Source of the DNA: Pseudomonas sp. DY-1
GTDB lineage: Bacteria; Pseudomonadota; Gammaproteobacteria; Pseudomonadales; Pseudomonadaceae
Direction: 5' to 3'
Assembly (NCBI RefSeq): GCF_003626975.1
Contig: NZ_CP032616.1
Coordinates: 1,612,001-1,676,000 of the forward strand
Length of the DNA stretch: 64,000 nucleotides
The position numbers and the translations under genes were made by a program. This document shows positions 45,841 to 53,571 of the stretch, piece by piece. The notes under the pieces were generated by a model. The model saw nothing but the letters and a program-made list of their open reading frames with translations, was not told where the DNA came from and did no database searches. Each line of letters starts with the position of its first letter. The stretch's first letter is position 1.

Positions 45841-46302
45841 ATGGCGAACGCAGAAGTCTATGCAAAATGGAGTGGCCAGGCCGATGGCAATCGGCGCTCC
45901 GGAGGCTGGAGCGGGCCGCACGGCAGTGCCAGTGCTTCAGGCGCAGGTGGAATAGTTGCACTGAACCAACATGCTGAGCGCCTGGCATGGAAAGCCGCAT
46001 GGCCCTCACGAATCCGTGCGCATATCCAACAAACCATCGGAAATTTTCCGAACCAGACATATCAGATAAAGATCTGGGTTGATCAACAGGTATGCCCAAC
46101 CTGCCAGAAGTGGATGGTCATCGACGTCATCGGCCATCTGAAGCTTCTCCAGCAGTCATATCCCACCCTGAAAGTCGAGCTGTATGCCGAGGTGCTTTTC
46201 GCAGGCGTCACGAGAAAAGTACGCGTACAACGAACAACGGTCTGGCCAATCGAAATCGGCAATCAGAGCACCTACCAGAACCTGCCCGTTATTTATAACT
46301 GA
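45841..46302 (+). CDS. Second candidate deaminase-fold T6SS effector
   Basis: 153 residues, no named family recognised. It has HAE (His44, Glu46) in LNQHAERLAW and a C-x2-C pair in DQQVCPTCQKW (Cys85, Cys88), the standard spacing of zinc-dependent deaminases. The N-terminal 40 residues are Gly/Ser/Ala-rich (GGWSGPHGSASASGAGG) and may be a linker or sorting part. The C-terminal half is beta-rich (LKVELYAEVLFAGVTRKVRV). AAGGA precedes the ATG. It follows the previous candidate after 68 bases. Both share the HAE pattern, suggesting a pair from the same superfamily. No obvious immunity gene is next to it. Confidence 0.55.
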   Translation: MANAEVYAKWSGQADGNRRSGGWSGPHGSASASGAGGIVALNQHAERLAWKAAWPSRIRAHIQQTIGNFPNQTYQIKIWVDQQVCPTCQKWMVIDVIGHLKLLQQSYPTLKVELYAEVLFAGVTRKVRVQRTTVWPIEIGNQSTYQNLPVIYN

Positions 46303-46337
46303 CAGAAAAAGCCGATGATCCGCCGGGGCTGACCTAC

Positions 46338-47168
46338 ATGAACATCATGAGTTGGAACATCAAGCAATTTAACTACAACCCCCAAAAGGACAAGTCCGAG
46401 CAACTGGCTCGCATGGTTCAGATAGCGGAAATCGTTTCGAGCCGGAACATCGACATCCTGACCGTCCTTGAAGTACGTCCGTCCGTAAAGAGCCCGATAT
46501 TCGGCGAGTCCTATGACGATAGTCAGGGAGCGCTTGCGATTGCTCAGTTGAAGGAAATCCTGGGAGAGCAGTGGCAGTACAGCTTGTCTGGCGGGAATGC
46601 ATACAAGGAAAGCAACAAGGGTGAACTGTATGCGTTTCTATGGCGTTCCGACCGGGCAGTGCCCTTGAGTGAGCCATCACTTACCAACACCAATGCACAG
46701 CAGAAGATCCTGCCGTTCAAGAACCGTGTGCCGGCCATGATGCTGTTCGGGGAGAACGGCACAGAGAACATCGTCGCCGTGATGGTCTACCACGCACCCA
46801 ACCCGAGCGAAATGAGCGACAAGGAAATTGGCTACATAAAGCAACTTGCCCATGTTCAAGAGTTTCCGACGGTACTCTGCGGCGACTTCAACATGAACAC
46901 CCACGATGTATTCACCATCTTGCAGCCGGAATTCAATCTGGCGGTCACCAATGAAACCAGCCTGAGGGTCAAGCCTACCGGCACTGACAATCCCTATGAC
47001 GCCATTTTCTATCACGGCCTGACACTGCAGTCCGCTGGTGGGGATAACCTGCTGACGACGGTACAGAACGCTCTGGACATGACTATCAGTACGACCCAGG
47101 AGATAAAGTCCATCAAGCACTACACATCGGACCACGCGCCGGTATGGGCGCAGTTTTCCCTCACCTGA
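46338..47168 (+). CDS. EEP (DNase I-like) superfamily protein, candidate T6SS effector
   Basis: 276 residues of the endonuclease/exonuclease/phosphatase fold. All main catalytic positions can be seen: Asn7 in SWNIKQFN, Glu45 in LTVLEVR, His152 in VYHAPN, Asp183 and Asn185 in CGDFNMN, and Asp265-His266 in SDHAPV. There is no signal peptide. It lies directly before vgrG (18-base gap). EEP proteins cut DNA or RNA or hydrolyse phosphoesters and sphingolipids, so the substrate is open. The segment is AT-richer than flanking tss genes. A nuclease-type T6SS effector is the favoured reading from location. Confidence 0.7.
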   Translation: MNIMSWNIKQFNYNPQKDKSEQLARMVQIAEIVSSRNIDILTVLEVRPSVKSPIFGESYDDSQGALAIAQLKEILGEQWQYSLSGGNAYKESNKGELYAFLWRSDRAVPLSEPSLTNTNAQQKILPFKNRVPAMMLFGENGTENIVAVMVYHAPNPSEMSDKEIGYIKQLAHVQEFPTVLCGDFNMNTHDVFTILQPEFNLAVTNETSLRVKPTGTDNPYDAIFYHGLTLQSAGGDNLLTTVQNALDMTISTTQEIKSIKHYTSDHAPVWAQFSLT

Positions 47169-47186
47169 CGAGAACACGGCCACTAA

Positions 47187-49169
47187 ATGGATTTCACAAT
47201 TACGGTCGGAGGGATCGACAATTTCACGGCTGATCTCTGTTCAGGCTCAGAGAATCTGCAGGACTTTTTCGGCCTGACACTGTTCGGTCACAGCGCCACC
47301 CCTGTAACCCTTTCCAGCACCATCGCCACCCACCTCACCACCACCCTCCACATCGACGCCAAGCAACGCCCCCTCGACGCCCTGGTGGCTGAAATCCACC
47401 AGCTCCCCGCCGACGCCACCGCCGAGCGATACCAACTGGTGCTGCGCCCCTGGCTCTGGTGGTTGACCCTGGCCAGCAATAATCGTGTGTTCCAGAACAA
47501 GACCACCAGCGACATCGTCACCGGCATCTTCACGGCCCACGGTTTCACCGATTTCAAGCTGTCCCTCAGCGGCAGTTACAGCCCGCGCGAGTATTGCGTG
47601 CAGTACGGCGAAACCGATTTCGCCTTCGTCTCGCGGCTACTGGAGGAGGAAGGCATCTTCTGGTTCTTCACCCACGAGGACGGCAAACACACCCTGGTGC
47701 TCGGTGACAGCAACGACGCCTTTGCGCAGATACCCAACGGGCCGACCGTGCCCTATCTGGGCCAGGGGATCGGCGTGCGCGAACTGCATGGAGTGCGCTC
47801 CGGGCAGCTATGCCTGCAAGCGGTGGCCGGGGTCTACAGCGCCACCGACTACGAGTTCACCACCCCCACGACTTCGCTCTATAGCCAGGCCGAAGCGGTG
47901 GCAGGACCGCGATCGATTTACGAACATCCGGGCGGCTATACCGCCAAGGCCCGAGGCGACGCGCTGTCCAAGCAGCGGGTGGATGAGCTGCGTAGCCAGG
48001 AGAAGCGCTTCATCGGCGAGAGCGACTGCCGCTGGCTGGTGCCGGGACACTGGTTCACCTTGAGCGGGCACGACGATACGTCGCTCAACATCGACTGGGT
48101 GGTGACTTCGGTGACCCACGAGGCCAGCCACGAGCATTACCGCAATCGCTTCGAAGCCATTCCCAAGGCAAACCACTACCGCCCCCCGCGTGCCACGCCC
48201 AAGCCGCGGATGCATACGCAGACGGCGGTGGTGGTGGGCAAGAGCGGCGAGGAAATCTGGACCGACCAGTATGGCCGCATCAAGATCCAGTTCCCCTGGG
48301 ACCGCGATGGCAAGAATGATGAAACCTCTTCCTGCTGGGTGCGGGTGGTGCTGCCCTGGAGTGGCAAGGGCTTCGGCATGCAGTTCATCCCGCGTATCGG
48401 GCAGGAAGTGATCGTCACTTTCATCGATGGCGACCCGGACCGCCCACTGGTGACCGGCTGCGTCTACAACGGCGACAACACCCTTCCCTATGCCCTGCCG
48501 GACAACCAGACCCAGTCCGGCATCAAGACCAACTCCTCCAAGGGCGGCGGCGGTTTCAACGAATTGCGCTTCGAAGACAAGAAGGATGCCGAGGAGGTGT
48601 TCCTCCAGGCGCAGAAGGACATGAAGGTGAATGTGCTCAACGACAGCACAGCCACCATCGGCCATGACGAAACCCTCACGGTGCAGAACGCCCGCACCCG
48701 GACGGTGAAGGAAGGCGACGAGACCATCACCCTGGAGAAGGGCAAGCGCAGCGTCACCATCCAGACCGGTAGCGACACCCTGGATGTGAAGGACAGTCGC
48801 ACTGTGAAGGTTGGTGCCGACCAGACCCACAGCACAGGCGGCAATTACAGCCACAAGGTGACGGGTAACTACGAACTGACGGTAGACGGCAACCTGACCA
48901 TCAAGGCCAGCGGCACGCTCACCTTGCAGAGCGGCGGCAGCCTGACCATCAAGAGCGATGCCGACCTCGCCGCCCAGGCCGGGACCTCCATCACCCAGAA
49001 GGCCGGCACGTCCCTGACCAACCAGGCGGGCACGTCGTTGGACAACAAGGCCGGCACGACCTTGACCAACGACGCCGGCATCAGCCTGACCAACAAGGCC
49101 AGCGCCGAGCAGACGGTGGACGGCGGCGGCATGCTGACCATCAAAGGCGGTCTGGTGAAGGTGAACTGA
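47187..49169 (+). CDS. vgrG: T6SS spike protein VgrG (TssI)
   Basis: 660-residue VgrG. The gp27-like part covers about residues 1-340 (QYGETDFAFVSRLLEEEGIF), followed by the OB-fold gp5-like part (GKSGEEIWTDQYGRIKIQFP, then RIGQEVIVTFIDGDPDRPLV). The beta-helix needle follows. Near the C-terminus five tandem octads of the AGTSLTNQ type (about 598-637) extend the needle. No enzymatic C-terminal domain is present. The first 90 bases look AT-richer than the rest, in line with the cargo genes. A PAAR-like protein encoded at 50148 could cap the spike. Confidence 0.95.
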   Translation: MDFTITVGGIDNFTADLCSGSENLQDFFGLTLFGHSATPVTLSSTIATHLTTTLHIDAKQRPLDALVAEIHQLPADATAERYQLVLRPWLWWLTLASNNRVFQNKTTSDIVTGIFTAHGFTDFKLSLSGSYSPREYCVQYGETDFAFVSRLLEEEGIFWFFTHEDGKHTLVLGDSNDAFAQIPNGPTVPYLGQGIGVRELHGVRSGQLCLQAVAGVYSATDYEFTTPTTSLYSQAEAVAGPRSIYEHPGGYTAKARGDALSKQRVDELRSQEKRFIGESDCRWLVPGHWFTLSGHDDTSLNIDWVVTSVTHEASHEHYRNRFEAIPKANHYRPPRATPKPRMHTQTAVVVGKSGEEIWTDQYGRIKIQFPWDRDGKNDETSSCWVRVVLPWSGKGFGMQFIPRIGQEVIVTFIDGDPDRPLVTGCVYNGDNTLPYALPDNQTQSGIKTNSSKGGGGFNELRFEDKKDAEEVFLQAQKDMKVNVLNDSTATIGHDETLTVQNARTRTVKEGDETITLEKGKRSVTIQTGSDTLDVKDSRTVKVGADQTHSTGGNYSHKVTGNYELTVDGNLTIKASGTLTLQSGGSLTIKSDADLAAQAGTSITQKAGTSLTNQAGTSLDNKAGTTLTNDAGISLTNKASAEQTVDGGGMLTIKGGLVKVN

Positions 49170-49171
49170 GC

Positions 49172-49717
49172 ATGGCGCAATCCGGCAAGCTCGACCTCAT
49201 CCGTGGCGACAGCCGTATGCAGGGCAATCTGCAGGACGGTGGCCTGGAAGGGCCAGTGCGTATCGAGGAGGCCGGTCGCCCCCAGGCGCAGCTCGGCTAC
49301 AGCCAGGGCGAGCTGAACGGCCCGAGCACCCTCTTCCACCCCAACGGCAGGGTTTCGGCGCAGATGCCCTACCTGCGCGGCAAGCTGCATGGCGTGGCGA
49401 CCTTCCATGCGCCAGAAGGCTGGCTGCAACGCAAGGTGAGCTATCGCCACGGGCTGATGCATGGCGAAGCCACTAGCTATTACCCGGATGGCAGCGTTGC
49501 GGAGATCGAACAGTATCGCGATGGCGTACGCGACGGTCCTTACCAGCGCTTCCACGGTAATGGCCAAGTGGCCCTGCGTAGTCGCTACCTGAAAGGCCAG
49601 ATGCTGGAACCGGGTCAATCCTTCGCCGAAGACGGCCGGCCGCTGGACGCCGATGGCAAGCCCATATCGCGGCTGCTCTGGTGGTGGAAGCGCTGGACCG
49701 AACCCGCCGAAGCCTGA
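49172..49717 (+). CDS. MORN-repeat protein downstream of vgrG
   Basis: 181-residue cytoplasmic protein with at least five MORN-like repeats of the YwqK/MORN_2 type (for example GELNGPSTLFHPNGRVSAQM and GLMHGEATSYYPDGSVAEIE). Such proteins often follow vgrG genes and have been proposed as antitoxin-like or adaptor proteins. It starts two bases after the vgrG stop, so it is co-translated. It could be an immunity protein for the cargo genes upstream of vgrG or an adaptor for loading. Function is not established. Confidence 0.8.
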   Translation: MAQSGKLDLIRGDSRMQGNLQDGGLEGPVRIEEAGRPQAQLGYSQGELNGPSTLFHPNGRVSAQMPYLRGKLHGVATFHAPEGWLQRKVSYRHGLMHGEATSYYPDGSVAEIEQYRDGVRDGPYQRFHGNGQVALRSRYLKGQMLEPGQSFAEDGRPLDADGKPISRLLWWWKRWTEPAEA

Positions 49718-49726
49718 CGCCCATCC

Positions 49727-50151
49727 CTGTAAGAGCGAGCTTGCTCGCGAACCGGTCCAACCATTCGCCGGCAAGCCGGCTCCTACATGCACCTGCCACA
49801 GCCTGTAGGAGCGAGCTTGCTCGCGAACCAGACCAGCCATTCGCCGGCCAGCCGGCTCCTACATGCACCTGCCACAGCCTGTAGGAGCGAGCTTGCTCGC
49901 GAACCGGGCCGACCATTCGCCGGCAAGCCGGCTCCTACATGCACCTGCCACAGCCTGTAGGAGCGAGCTTGCTCGTGAACCGGTCCAGCCATTCGCCGGC
50001 CAGCCGGCTCCTACATGCACCTGCCACAGCCTGTAGGAGCGAGCTTGCTCGCGAACCGGGCCGACCATTCGCCGGCAAGCCGGCTCCTACATGCACCTGC
50101 CACAGCCTGTAGGAGCGAGCTTGCTCGCGAACCGGGCTCGCGCCGGCTTAG
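49727..50151. repeat. Tandem array of a 76-bp REP unit, five full copies plus a partial
   Basis: Units start at 49727, 49803, 49879, 49955, 50031 and 50107, each exactly 76 bases apart. Every unit contains GTAGGAGCGAGCTTGCTCGC, then CCGGCAAGCCGGCTCCTAC (or the CCAGCCGG variant) and the linker ATGCACCTGCCACAGC. The CAAG and CCAG variants alternate, and copies three and five are identical, suggesting a 152-bp doubling event. No spacer differs in the way a CRISPR array would. It fills the 430-base gap between the MORN gene and the PAAR-like gene, whose stop codon abuts it. Confidence 0.95.
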
Positions 50152-50543
50152 GGAATCAGCATCTGCACCTGGCCAGGCATCTGGATCTTGATCACCCCCG
50201 CCCAGCTACACATCAGCGTGCTGTTGGCATCCAGCGCCGGCATGTTGCCCAGCAGCACGGTCGGTGCGCCGCCCGGAATCCAGGGCGCCGCCGTGGCCGG
50301 TATGCAGGGCATCGGGGTCAATACGCCAAGAGCGGCGGCGGTGGCGGCGGCCACGGTGGGATTGGCCAGGCTCTGACACATACCGAAGGTAGGGATGTTC
50401 ACCAGCGGGATGTGATCCATGATGTTCGCCGCCGGCATTCCGCCCGTCATAGTCCGGTTCACCGGCAGAACATTCAGCACCGTCGGCGCCACGCCAAAAC
50501 TGCATTGCAGCGTCGCACCGCTGCACACCTGCGGACATCCCAT
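50148..50543 (-). CDS. DUF4280 PAAR-like spike tip protein
   Basis: 131-residue protein of the DUF4280/PAAR-like family, which can cap VgrG. Typical segments are GATLQCSFGVAPTVLNVLP, GGMPAANIMDHIPLVNIPTF and SLANPTVAAATAAALGVLTP, then GGAPTVLLGNMPALDANSTL with conserved cysteines. The ATG at 50543 follows GGAGGAGGG; the longer frame to 50615 is rejected. It has no C-terminal toxin part. It is oriented toward the vgrG operon and away from paaA. Its effector partner, if any, is not adjacent. Confidence 0.85.
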   Translation of the reverse strand: MGCPQVCSGATLQCSFGVAPTVLNVLPVNRTMTGGMPAANIMDHIPLVNIPTFGMCQSLANPTVAAATAAALGVLTPMPCIPATAAPWIPGGAPTVLLGNMPALDANSTLMCSWAGVIKIQMPGQVQMLIP

Positions 50544-50642
50544 GTTCCACCCTCCTCCGTTCGTCGCCTGAAACTCTAGACGACCCTCTCGATTGTCGCC
50601 CGGCGCAACAACCAATCACATTACAACCAACAGCTAGATCCT

Positions 50643-50669
50643 TCCTGTATCACATCACTTGATACAGGA
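50643..50669. promoter_or_regulatory. Palindrome upstream of paaA, candidate operator
   Basis: TCCTGTATCA and TGATACAGGA are exact reverse complements with 7 bases between. The inner GTATCACATCA recurs at 21760 in front of paaN. It lies in the 413-base gap 50544-50956 together with the REP at 50683 and the GATAC sites at 50841. Confidence 0.55.
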
Positions 50670-50682
50670 TCGCACCTCGTCC

Positions 50683-50783
50683 TTGTGGGAGCGAATTCTT
50701 TCGCGATTATCGGCCGCACGCGCTCTGGAATGGGACTCCAGCCCATTATCACTGACCTATCGCGAATGAATTCGCCCCAACAG
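50683..50783. repeat. REP/BIME-type palindromic repeat
   Basis: TTGTGGGAGCGAATTCTTTC at the left and CGCGAATGAATTCGCCCCAACAG at the right with an internal GGAATGGGACTCCAGCCC segment. It lies between the two candidate operator regions of paaA. Confidence 0.7.
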
Positions 50784-50840
50784 ATAACGCATCGCTGCCA
50801 GGCGGCTTATGCCTGAAGCCCACCCTTGTCCTTCCGCGAA

Positions 50841-50897
50841 GCGATACAAAAACCATATTCGATACACGTTTTAGTGTTTGATATTTGTTTTCGTATC
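50841..50897 (+). promoter_or_regulatory. GATAC/GTATC sites in the paaA promoter region
   Basis: GCGATACAAAA (50841-50851) is the reverse complement of TTTTGTATCGC at 21960. GATAC recurs at 50861 and GTATC at 50893, inside an AT-rich stretch about 60-115 bases upstream of the paaA ATG. Likely promoter plus repressor sites for paaABCDE. Confidence 0.5.
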
Positions 50898-50956
50898 ATT
50901 TAAAAATAGCGCCATGGCCAAGCCACCCCACGAACCCTGCATGGCTGGAGAACGGC

Positions 50957-51949
50957 ATGTACGCACAATTGGTTGAGACCGGCGTGAAGCGCGTGAAAGC
51001 GCTGGAGGAGATGTCCCCCGAAGAACGCGCCTTCCAGGAGAAGATCGACGCGGAGATCAAGATCGAGGCGAAGAACTGGATGCCGGACGCTTACCGGCAG
51101 ACCCTGATCCGCCAGATTTCCCAGCACGCCCACTCCGAGATCGTCGGCATGCTGCCCGAAGGCAACTGGGTGACGCGCGCCCCGACCCTGAAGCGCAAGC
51201 TGCAACTGATGGCCAAGATCCAGGACGAAGCCGGTCACGGCCTCTACCTGTACAGCGCCATGGAAACCCTGGGTGCCGACCGCGACGCAGAGATCGCCAA
51301 GCTGCACAGCGGCAAGGCCAAGTACTCCAGCATCTTCAATTACCCGACCCTGAGCTGGGCCGATATGGGCGCCGTGGGCTGGCTGGTGGATGGCGCCGCC
51401 ATCGTCAACCAGGTGGTGCTGCAGCGGACCTCTTACGGCCCCTACTCACGCGCCATGATCCGCATCTGCAAGGAAGAGTCCTTCCACCAGCGCCAGGGCT
51501 ACGAAATCCTCCTGCACATGATGCGTCACGGCACCCAGGCCCAGAAGGACATGGTCCAGGACGCCATCAACCGCCTCTGGTGGCCGTCGCTGATGATGTT
51601 CGGCCCGAGCGACGCCGACTCCCCCAACAGCGCCCAGTCCATGGCCTGGAAGATCAAGCGCCAGAGCAACGACGAGCTGCGCCAGCGCTTCATCGACCAG
51701 ACCGTGCCGCAACTGGAACTGCTCGGCTGCACCGCCCCGGACCCGCACCTGAAGTGGAACGAGGAACGCGGTCACTACGACTTTGGCGACATCCAGTGGG
51801 AAGAGTTCTACGAAGTGCTCAAGGGTAATGGCCCGTGCAACGTCGAACGCGTCGCCACCCGCCGCAAGGCCATAGAAGACGGCGCCTGGGTCCGCGAAGC
51901 CGCAGTTGCCCACGCCCGCAAACAACAACAGAAACGCGACGCAGCCTGA
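50957..51949 (+). CDS. paaA: Phenylacetyl-CoA 1,2-epoxidase oxygenase subunit PaaA
   Basis: 330-residue catalytic subunit of the di-iron ring-1,2-epoxidase. The carboxylate/histidine metal ligands lie in [13 protein letters not shown] and in [18 protein letters not shown] 50957 (MYAQLVETG) has GGAG 7 bases upstream; the frame is open to 50885 but that part lies in the promoter. It is the first gene of paaABCDE. Confidence 0.96.
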   Translation: MYAQLVETGVKRVKALEEMSPEERAFQEKIDAEIKIEAKNWMPDAYRQTLIRQISQHAHSEIVGMLPEGNWVTRAPTLKRKLQLMAKIQDEAGHGLYLYSAMETLGADRDAEIAKLHSGKAKYSSIFNYPTLSWADMGAVGWLVDGAAIVNQVVLQRTSYGPYSRAMIRICKEESFHQRQGYEILLHMMRHGTQAQKDMVQDAINRLWWPSLMMFGPSDADSPNSAQSMAWKIKRQSNDELRQRFIDQTVPQLELLGCTAPDPHLKWNEERGHYDFGDIQWEEFYEVLKGNGPCNVERVATRRKAIEDGAWVREAAVAHARKQQQKRDAA

Positions 51950-51971
51950 GTCGTCTCGAGGAGAAGAACAA

Positions 51972-52253
51972 ATGTCCGAGTGGACCCTTTTTGAAGTCTT
52001 CGTGCGCAGCAAGCACGGCCTGAACCACAAACACGTCGGCAGCGTGCATGCCGCCGATGCGCGCATGGCCATCGAGAACGCCCGCGAGCTGTACACCCGC
52101 CGCAACGAAGGCGTGAGCCTCTGGGTGGTGCCGTCCGCGCTGATCACCGCCTCCTCGCCGGACGAGAAAGAGCCGCTGTTCGACCCGTCCCAGGACAAGG
52201 TCTACCGCCACGCCAGCTTCTACGAACTGCCAGCCGAAGTCGGCCACATGTGA
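51972..52253 (+). CDS. paaB: Phenylacetyl-CoA 1,2-epoxidase subunit PaaB
   Basis: 93-residue small subunit needed for the active epoxidase complex. The family signature SEWTLFEVFVRSKHGLNHKH is present, and the protein ends FYELPAEVGHM. GAGGAGAAGAAC lies before the ATG. The longer in-frame start at 51906 overlaps paaA and is rejected. Confidence 0.95.
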   Translation: MSEWTLFEVFVRSKHGLNHKHVGSVHAADARMAIENARELYTRRNEGVSLWVVPSALITASSPDEKEPLFDPSQDKVYRHASFYELPAEVGHM

Positions 52254-52263
52254 GGCCGCTGCC

Positions 52264-53025
52264 ATGACCGAACGCGAAGACCTCATCCAATACCTGCTGC
52301 GCCTCGGCGACAGCGCCCTGATCCAGGGCCAGCGCCTGTGCGAATGGTGCGGCCACGCCCCCGCACTGGAAGAAGAGCTGGCGCTGATGAATGTCGGCCT
52401 TGACCTGGTGGGCCAGGCTCGCAACTGGCTGGATTACGCTGCGGAGCTGCTGGACGACGGCCGTGACGCCGACCACCTGGCCTTCCGCCGCGACGAGCGC
52501 GCCTACCGCAACCTGCTGCTGGTGGAACAGCCAAACGGCGACTATGCCGTGACCATCACCAAGCAGTTCTTCTATGACGCCTGGCACTTCCAGGTCCTGC
52601 ATGGCCTCTCGCAGTCCAGCGACGAGCGGGTCGCCGGCATCGCCGCCAAGGCACTGAAGGAAGTTACCTATCACCTGCGCCGCTCCAGCGAATGGGTCGA
52701 ACGCCTGGGCGACGGAACCGAGGAAAGCCACGAGCGCATGCTGGCGGCCATCGGTGACATCTGGCGCTTCACCATCGAACTGGTGAACGGCGACGACGTG
52801 GAGCAGCGCCTGTTCGAGGCTGGTATCGCACCGAACCCGGCTGAGATCGCCGCAGCCTGGAAGTCCAAGGTTGCCGACATCTTCGCCAGCGCCACCCTGC
52901 CCCTGCCGGAGCCGGCCAGCTATTTCTACCTGTCCGGTCGCAAGGGCCTGCACACCGAGCACCTCGGCCTGCTGCTGGCAGAAATGCAAATACTCCAGCG
53001 GACCTACCCCGATGCGTCCTGGTGA
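52264..53025 (+). CDS. paaC: Phenylacetyl-CoA 1,2-epoxidase structural subunit PaaC
   Basis: 253-residue ferritin-like structural partner of PaaA. Segments include LIQYLLRLGDSALIQGQRL and LNVGLDLVGQARNWLDYA-type sequence near residue 45, and KQFFYDAWHFQVLHGL. It overlaps the paaD start by 14 bases. Confidence 0.95.
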   Translation: MTEREDLIQYLLRLGDSALIQGQRLCEWCGHAPALEEELALMNVGLDLVGQARNWLDYAAELLDDGRDADHLAFRRDERAYRNLLLVEQPNGDYAVTITKQFFYDAWHFQVLHGLSQSSDERVAGIAAKALKEVTYHLRRSSEWVERLGDGTEESHERMLAAIGDIWRFTIELVNGDDVEQRLFEAGIAPNPAEIAAAWKSKVADIFASATLPLPEPASYFYLSGRKGLHTEHLGLLLAEMQILQRTYPDASW

Positions 53026-53545
53026 GCTGATCGCCAGCGACCGTGGCGCCAGGGCCGGCGCGCCAGATGATCTGGCGCGCGCCTGGTCGGTACTGGGCGA
53101 GGTGATGGACCCGGAAGTGCCGGTGGTCAGCGTGGTCGACCTCGGCATCGTCCGCGGCCTCGACTGGCAGGACGGTCACCTGCATGTGGTCGTCACCCCG
53201 ACCTACTCCGGCTGCCCTGCAACCGAGGTGATCGAGCAGGACATCGAGCAGGCTCTGGAAGGTGCCGGTTTTTCCGCACCGAAGCTGGAGCGTCGCCTAA
53301 CGCCTGCCTGGACCACCGACTGGATCAGCACTGACGGCCGCGAGCGCCTGCGTGCCTATGGCATTGCGCCACCGGCCGGCAGCACCAGCAAGCGCAGCCT
53401 GATGGGCGACGCCGGTGATGTCTGCTGCCCGCAGTGCGGTAGCGCCCACACCGAGTTGCTCAGCCAGTTCGGCTCCACCGCGTGCAAGGCCTTGTATCGC
53501 TGCATCGATTGCCGCGAGCCCTTCGACTATTTCAAGTGCATCTGA
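53012..53545 (+). CDS. paaD: Iron-sulfur assembly-type protein PaaD
   Basis: 177-residue PaaD, thought to help assemble the metal centres of the epoxidase system. The N-terminal DUF59/MIP18-like domain has VMDPEVPVVSVVDLGIVRGL and TPTYSGCPAT. The C-terminal zinc-ribbon-like part has CCPQCGS and CKALYRCIDC, ending FDYFKCI. ATG 53012 lies inside the end of paaC. Confidence 0.94.
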   Translation: MRPGELIASDRGARAGAPDDLARAWSVLGEVMDPEVPVVSVVDLGIVRGLDWQDGHLHVVVTPTYSGCPATEVIEQDIEQALEGAGFSAPKLERRLTPAWTTDWISTDGRERLRAYGIAPPAGSTSKRSLMGDAGDVCCPQCGSAHTELLSQFGSTACKALYRCIDCREPFDYFKCI

Positions 53546-53571
53546 GTGGCTTGCCACCGGAGACGACCAAG

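Noticed and set aside
49727..50151. CRISPR-like periodic repeats
   Set aside because: The 76-base units are contiguous with no variable spacers, consist of REP palindromes, and there are no cas genes.
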